Source: Moraxella bovis
GTDB lineage: Bacteria; Pseudomonadota; Gammaproteobacteria; Pseudomonadales; Moraxellaceae
Length of the DNA: 16,175 nt
Direction: 5' to 3'
Assembly (NCBI RefSeq): GCF_002014975.1
Contig: NZ_MUXV01000055.1
Coordinates: 1 to 16,175 of the forward strand
A program made the position numbers and the translations under genes. The notes below the pieces were generated by a model. That model ran no database searches, was not told where the DNA came from, and saw only the letters and a program-made list of their open reading frames with translations. Of this stretch, positions 13,600 to 16,175 are shown piece by piece (positions within the stretch are counted from its first letter, which is position 1; the number at the start of each line of letters is the position of its first letter).

Positions 13600-14688
13600 T
13601 TATTGCCGTCTTTGTAATAAATAAATCCCCACGCCTGCACTAATGATAATCGGCAATAACGCCATAAAAAACGGGGAGAGCCCTGTTGCGAGCGCCACAA
13701 ACCCCGTCAAATCAGTCAAATAACTAAACAAAAGTCCCGTCAATAACGCCATGACAATGCGAAGTCCCAAGCCCTGCGAACGCAGTGAACCAAACACAAA
13801 CGATGAGGCAACTAACACCAGCGACAATACCGCAAAGGGCGAGAGTAATTTTTGCCAAAAGGCGACTTCATGACGAAGCGAGCGTCTGCCTTGATGGGTC
13901 ATGAGCTGTTTATGGGTCAGAAGGTCGGTCAAAGACAAATCCTCCGCCTCTTTGGTCAAAAGATGAACATCACTCGGGGCAAGGGGCAGTGATAAGGTCT
14001 TGTGCATATCAAAACTGCGAGAGACGCCCGTATCGCCCACGGTCAGCTGTGCCACGTCAGTCAGTTGCCACTGATAATCATCGCCTACCTGCTCATGGAA
14101 CACGCCACTGCCTGCACGGGTCGCCCCCGTGAGATTCGCCCCTTTGTCCAGATAGTAGCGTTTGGTTGCCCCCAGTTTGCCATCCGAGTCGGCATAGCTG
14201 ATATAGACAATCTCCTGCCCTTGCTCGGTGTCATTCACCGCCCAATAGCCATTGACCGTAAATAGCTTTTTATTAGGTAAATGATTGGCAATCTGTGAGG
14301 CTTTGTCGTTGGTGGTAGGCAAAACAAACTGATTAACCGCCAGCGAAATCATCACAAACAAAAACGCAGGTAACATCGCATAACCAATGATGCGATACAC
14401 GCTGATTCCGCCCGCTCGCATGACCACAAGCTCGCTGTTACCCGCCAGCAGTCCAAGCCCTATCACCGCCCCCAGTAATGCCCCCGTGGGGATAAACTGC
14501 ACCAAAAAATAAGGCGAGCGGTACAAAATAAAGCGTAACGCGTCAAAATATGTATAAGTCTCGGATAGGTTTTCAAGCTCGGACAGATAGGCAAAGATGA
14601 TTTGCAATAGCCACAAGCCCACCACCGCTCCCATCATGGCAAACAGTGCCGAGCGGATGACATAACGGGGCAAAATCCATGCTTTCAT
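13600..14688 (-). CDS. lptG: LPS export permease LptG
   Basis: A 362-residue inner-membrane protein of the LptF/LptG family. Three N-terminal membrane segments lie at about 12-35, 60-82 and 97-122, a periplasmic beta-jellyroll domain covers about 140-270, and three C-terminal segments lie at about 280-358. Family features include the short RYV start, GNSELVVMRAGGISVYRI (83-100) and the C-terminal FGSLRSQGLGLRI loop. LptG pairs with LptF as the transmembrane part of the LptB2FG ATP-driven extractor, which passes lipopolysaccharide (lipooligosaccharide in Moraxella) to LptC/LptA. Its ATG overlaps the TGA of lptF by 4 bp (ATGA), indicating translational coupling. No strong terminator follows. 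Confidence 0.95.
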   Translation of the reverse strand: MKAWILPRYVIRSALFAMMGAVVGLWLLQIIFAYLSELENLSETYTYFDALRFILYRSPYFLVQFIPTGALLGAVIGLGLLAGNSELVVMRAGGISVYRIIGYAMLPAFLFVMISLAVNQFVLPTTNDKASQIANHLPNKKLFTVNGYWAVNDTEQGQEIVYISYADSDGKLGATKRYYLDKGANLTGATRAGSGVFHEQVGDDYQWQLTDVAQLTVGDTGVSRSFDMHKTLSLPLAPSDVHLLTKEAEDLSLTDLLTHKQLMTHQGRRSLRHEVAFWQKLLSPFAVLSLVLVASSFVFGSLRSQGLGLRIVMALLTGLLFSYLTDLTGFVALATGLSPFFMALLPIIISAGVGIYLLQRRQ

Positions 14689-15944
14689 GATACCCCCCGC
14701 TCTGATTGCTGATGACCTTGGCGACTGATGCGATTTCGGCGAAGCTGTGCCATGATACGGTCATGATAATTTAGATACAAGGCAAAAGCGATGAACAACA
14801 CCAATGCCACAGGATAGATGTACACGCCAATCTTGCCCTTACTGACGGTTTCTTTGAGGGAAATCAAAATCAGCACATTTGCCACAAACACAAAAATCGC
14901 AGGAATGAGTTTGAGCCATCTGCCTTGACGGGGTCGCACGGTCGCAAGCGGTGTGGCAAGCAGCACAGCGATAATCATCAAAAACGGCAACGACAAACGA
15001 TAACCGAGCTCGGCACGCACCTGCTGTGGGCTAAACGTGCTGTTTTTTAGGGTTATCTCGCCTTGCACCCCACGCACACTCAAAAGCTCGCCTGTGGCAA
15101 TGCCTTCTATCTTCATCGGGCGTCCTTGACTGTCGCTTTTACCCGTCAGATGAATGCGATATCGCCCAAAGCCCACTTGATTATACTGACGACTGGCGGT
15201 ATCCACTTCATAACGTCGACCTTCGTGCAAGTCAAGCACCACCGAACCATCATGCGAGGCGGTTGGCACTTGCGTGGCGGATTTGGCTAGGATAATCGTG
15301 TCTTTGTCCGAGAGCAATTTTTCAGGGATTTTACTGGTGTCAAGGAGGCTTTGGGATTGATTGGTTTGATTGTCGTCTTGTGTGTCATCGGTTGGCGAAG
15401 TTTTATTGCCATTCATTTGAATCACAATCACATCTTTTAAAAATTCACGCTCATCGCCTACTTCACCGACATACAGATGATAGTCGCCACTGCTGATGAA
15501 CTCTTTGGTGCGAATCAAATCAAAAATCTCCACCACTGATTGTTCTTGCCAAATGTTGGTCGCCTTTGCCACGCCCCACGGCTTACCGATGAGCGTGATA
15601 AAACCCTGCATGACAAACACCACAAGCACAAGCGGTATCAGCCATCTTGATACCATGCCACGACTGACCCCGCCTGCGTTTACCACTGCCATCTCATGGT
15701 CGGCATACAGTCGCCCAAACACCAGCATAAGCCCGATAAAAAAAGACAAAGGAAAAATCAATTCCAAAAAATAAGGCAAATTATAGCCGATGAGTGTCCA
15801 CAGCACCCCCACATCCAGCCCCCCTTCGGCAGCCATGCCAAAATAACGTATCAAGCGACCACCCAAAAGCATGACCACCAAAAACCCCAGTACAAGGGCG
15901 GTGGTCGTGGCAACTTGGCGTATCATGTATCGGCGTAAAATCAC
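14685..15944 (-). CDS. lptF: LPS export permease LptF
   Basis: A 419-residue partner of LptG in the LptB2FG LPS extractor. N-terminal membrane segments are at about 11-30, 48-75 and 100-120, with the coupling region HEMAVVNAGGVSRGM (83-97), a periplasmic jellyroll and C-terminal segments at about 317-391; RPRQGR (337-342) is the usual cytoplasmic loop. It begins with GTG (15944-15942), giving MILRRYMIRQ, which lines up with other LptF starts; the next ATG is six codons in. It is some 50 residues longer than E. coli LptF, largely because of a Thr/Asp/Asn/Gln/Ser-rich segment at about 178-205 within the periplasmic domain. First gene of a two-gene operon with lptG. Confidence 0.95.
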   Translation of the reverse strand: MILRRYMIRQVATTTALVLGFLVVMLLGGRLIRYFGMAAEGGLDVGVLWTLIGYNLPYFLELIFPLSFFIGLMLVFGRLYADHEMAVVNAGGVSRGMVSRWLIPLVLVVFVMQGFITLIGKPWGVAKATNIWQEQSVVEIFDLIRTKEFISSGDYHLYVGEVGDEREFLKDVIVIQMNGNKTSPTDDTQDDNQTNQSQSLLDTSKIPEKLLSDKDTIILAKSATQVPTASHDGSVVLDLHEGRRYEVDTASRQYNQVGFGRYRIHLTGKSDSQGRPMKIEGIATGELLSVRGVQGEITLKNSTFSPQQVRAELGYRLSLPFLMIIAVLLATPLATVRPRQGRWLKLIPAIFVFVANVLILISLKETVSKGKIGVYIYPVALVLFIAFALYLNYHDRIMAQLRRNRISRQGHQQSERGVS

Positions 15945-15973
15945 GGTGCTAGACTGATGATAAAAAATGCATT

Positions 15974-15979
15974 ATTATA
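15974..15979 (-). promoter_or_regulatory. Probable -10 box of the lptF promoter
   Basis: A perfect TATAAT on the minus strand, about 30 bp before the GTG start, giving a leader of roughly 20 nt. No convincing -35 is seen; AGCAAA/TAGCAA lies at the right distance. Confidence 0.45.
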
Positions 15980-16030
15980 GCAAATTTTCATGGGTTTTGC
16001 TAAAAATAACGACAAGTGTTTAAAACATAA

Positions 16031-16077
16031 ACTGTAAAATAAACCCCCGTTATTTACAGTATTAAGGTAAAATACTG
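16031..16077. repeat. Overlapping inverted repeats upstream of lptF
   Basis: ACTGTAAA (16031-16038) pairs with TTTACAGT (16053-16060), and CAGTATT (16057-16063) pairs with AATACTG (16071-16077). The two hairpins share CAGT and are mutually exclusive. They may be the terminus of the transposase remnant that follows, or operator-like sites. Confidence 0.45.
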
Positions 16078-16080
16078 CAA

Positions 16081-16175
16081 ATGAACATACACAAAAACAC
16101 AAGACTGCTTCCCCACCATAGGAAAGCCATTTGAACTGCTTACCATAAGAACAAGCGGCATTGTTAAACTAAAAT
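16081..16175 (+). pseudogene. Possible 5' remnant of an IS481-like transposase
   Basis: From the ATG at 16081 the frame reads MNIHKNTRLLPHHRKAI and then TGA (16132-16134). It would continue TAYHKNK. The last bases, read one frame over, give SGIVKLK. The MN(I/T)HKN.R start is typical of IS481-family transposases, where W would be expected at the TGA position (TGG). This suggests a decayed copy with a nonsense mutation and perhaps a frameshift, cut by the window edge. The match is short, so the assignment is tentative. Confidence 0.35.

Overview
The window looks like a chromosomal segment of a Moraxellaceae gammaproteobacterium, most likely a Moraxella species. I infer this from the moderate to low GC content, the overall look of RecA, HemA, LptF/LptG, QueH, IscX and YaaA, and the housekeeping gene set. 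No search was run, so the genus is an inference.

Left part (1-5123): a heptamer tandem repeat is cut by the window edge. It is followed by an NfeD-like gene and a stomatin/SPFH gene in one direction (a membrane-domain pair), then convergent iscX (Fe-S assembly), queH (last step of queuosine synthesis), a 47-residue possible membrane peptide, and a clade-3 haem catalase gene. The catalase reading frame is broken by one base at a run of seven T.

Central accessory part (5124-7491): this stretch is clearly more AT-rich than its surroundings. It holds an orphan reverse transcriptase of the bacterial 'unknown group'/defence-associated (UG/DRT-like) kind. About 275 nt upstream of it are bracketed by a perfect 10-bp inverted repeat (5159-5168 with 5424-5433). 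They contain several local hairpins, one capped by a GAAA tetraloop. This arrangement looks like an RT with a cognate noncoding RNA and is the most interesting part of the window. The RT active-site motif, normally Y-x-D-D, reads Y-S-D-N. Behind the RT lies a decayed secreted-protein gene (adhesin-E-like) with a lost start codon and two in-frame stops.

Right part (7506-16175): a 3-hydroxyisobutyryl-CoA hydrolase-like gene on the minus strand is followed by yaaA (peroxide stress). A 132-bp MITE-like element with 8-bp flanking direct repeats comes next, then recA-recX (RecX with a long low-complexity N-terminus), convergent hemA, and the lptF-lptG pair on the minus strand (LPS export). The right edge carries a probable remnant of a transposase start.

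The conserved genes are ordinary core functions. Catalase and YaaA both relate to peroxide, and RecA/RecX to DNA repair, but nothing in the sequence ties them to the RT locus. The RT-ncRNA locus sits between the catalase terminator and a pseudogene, as expected for a small acquired defence island.
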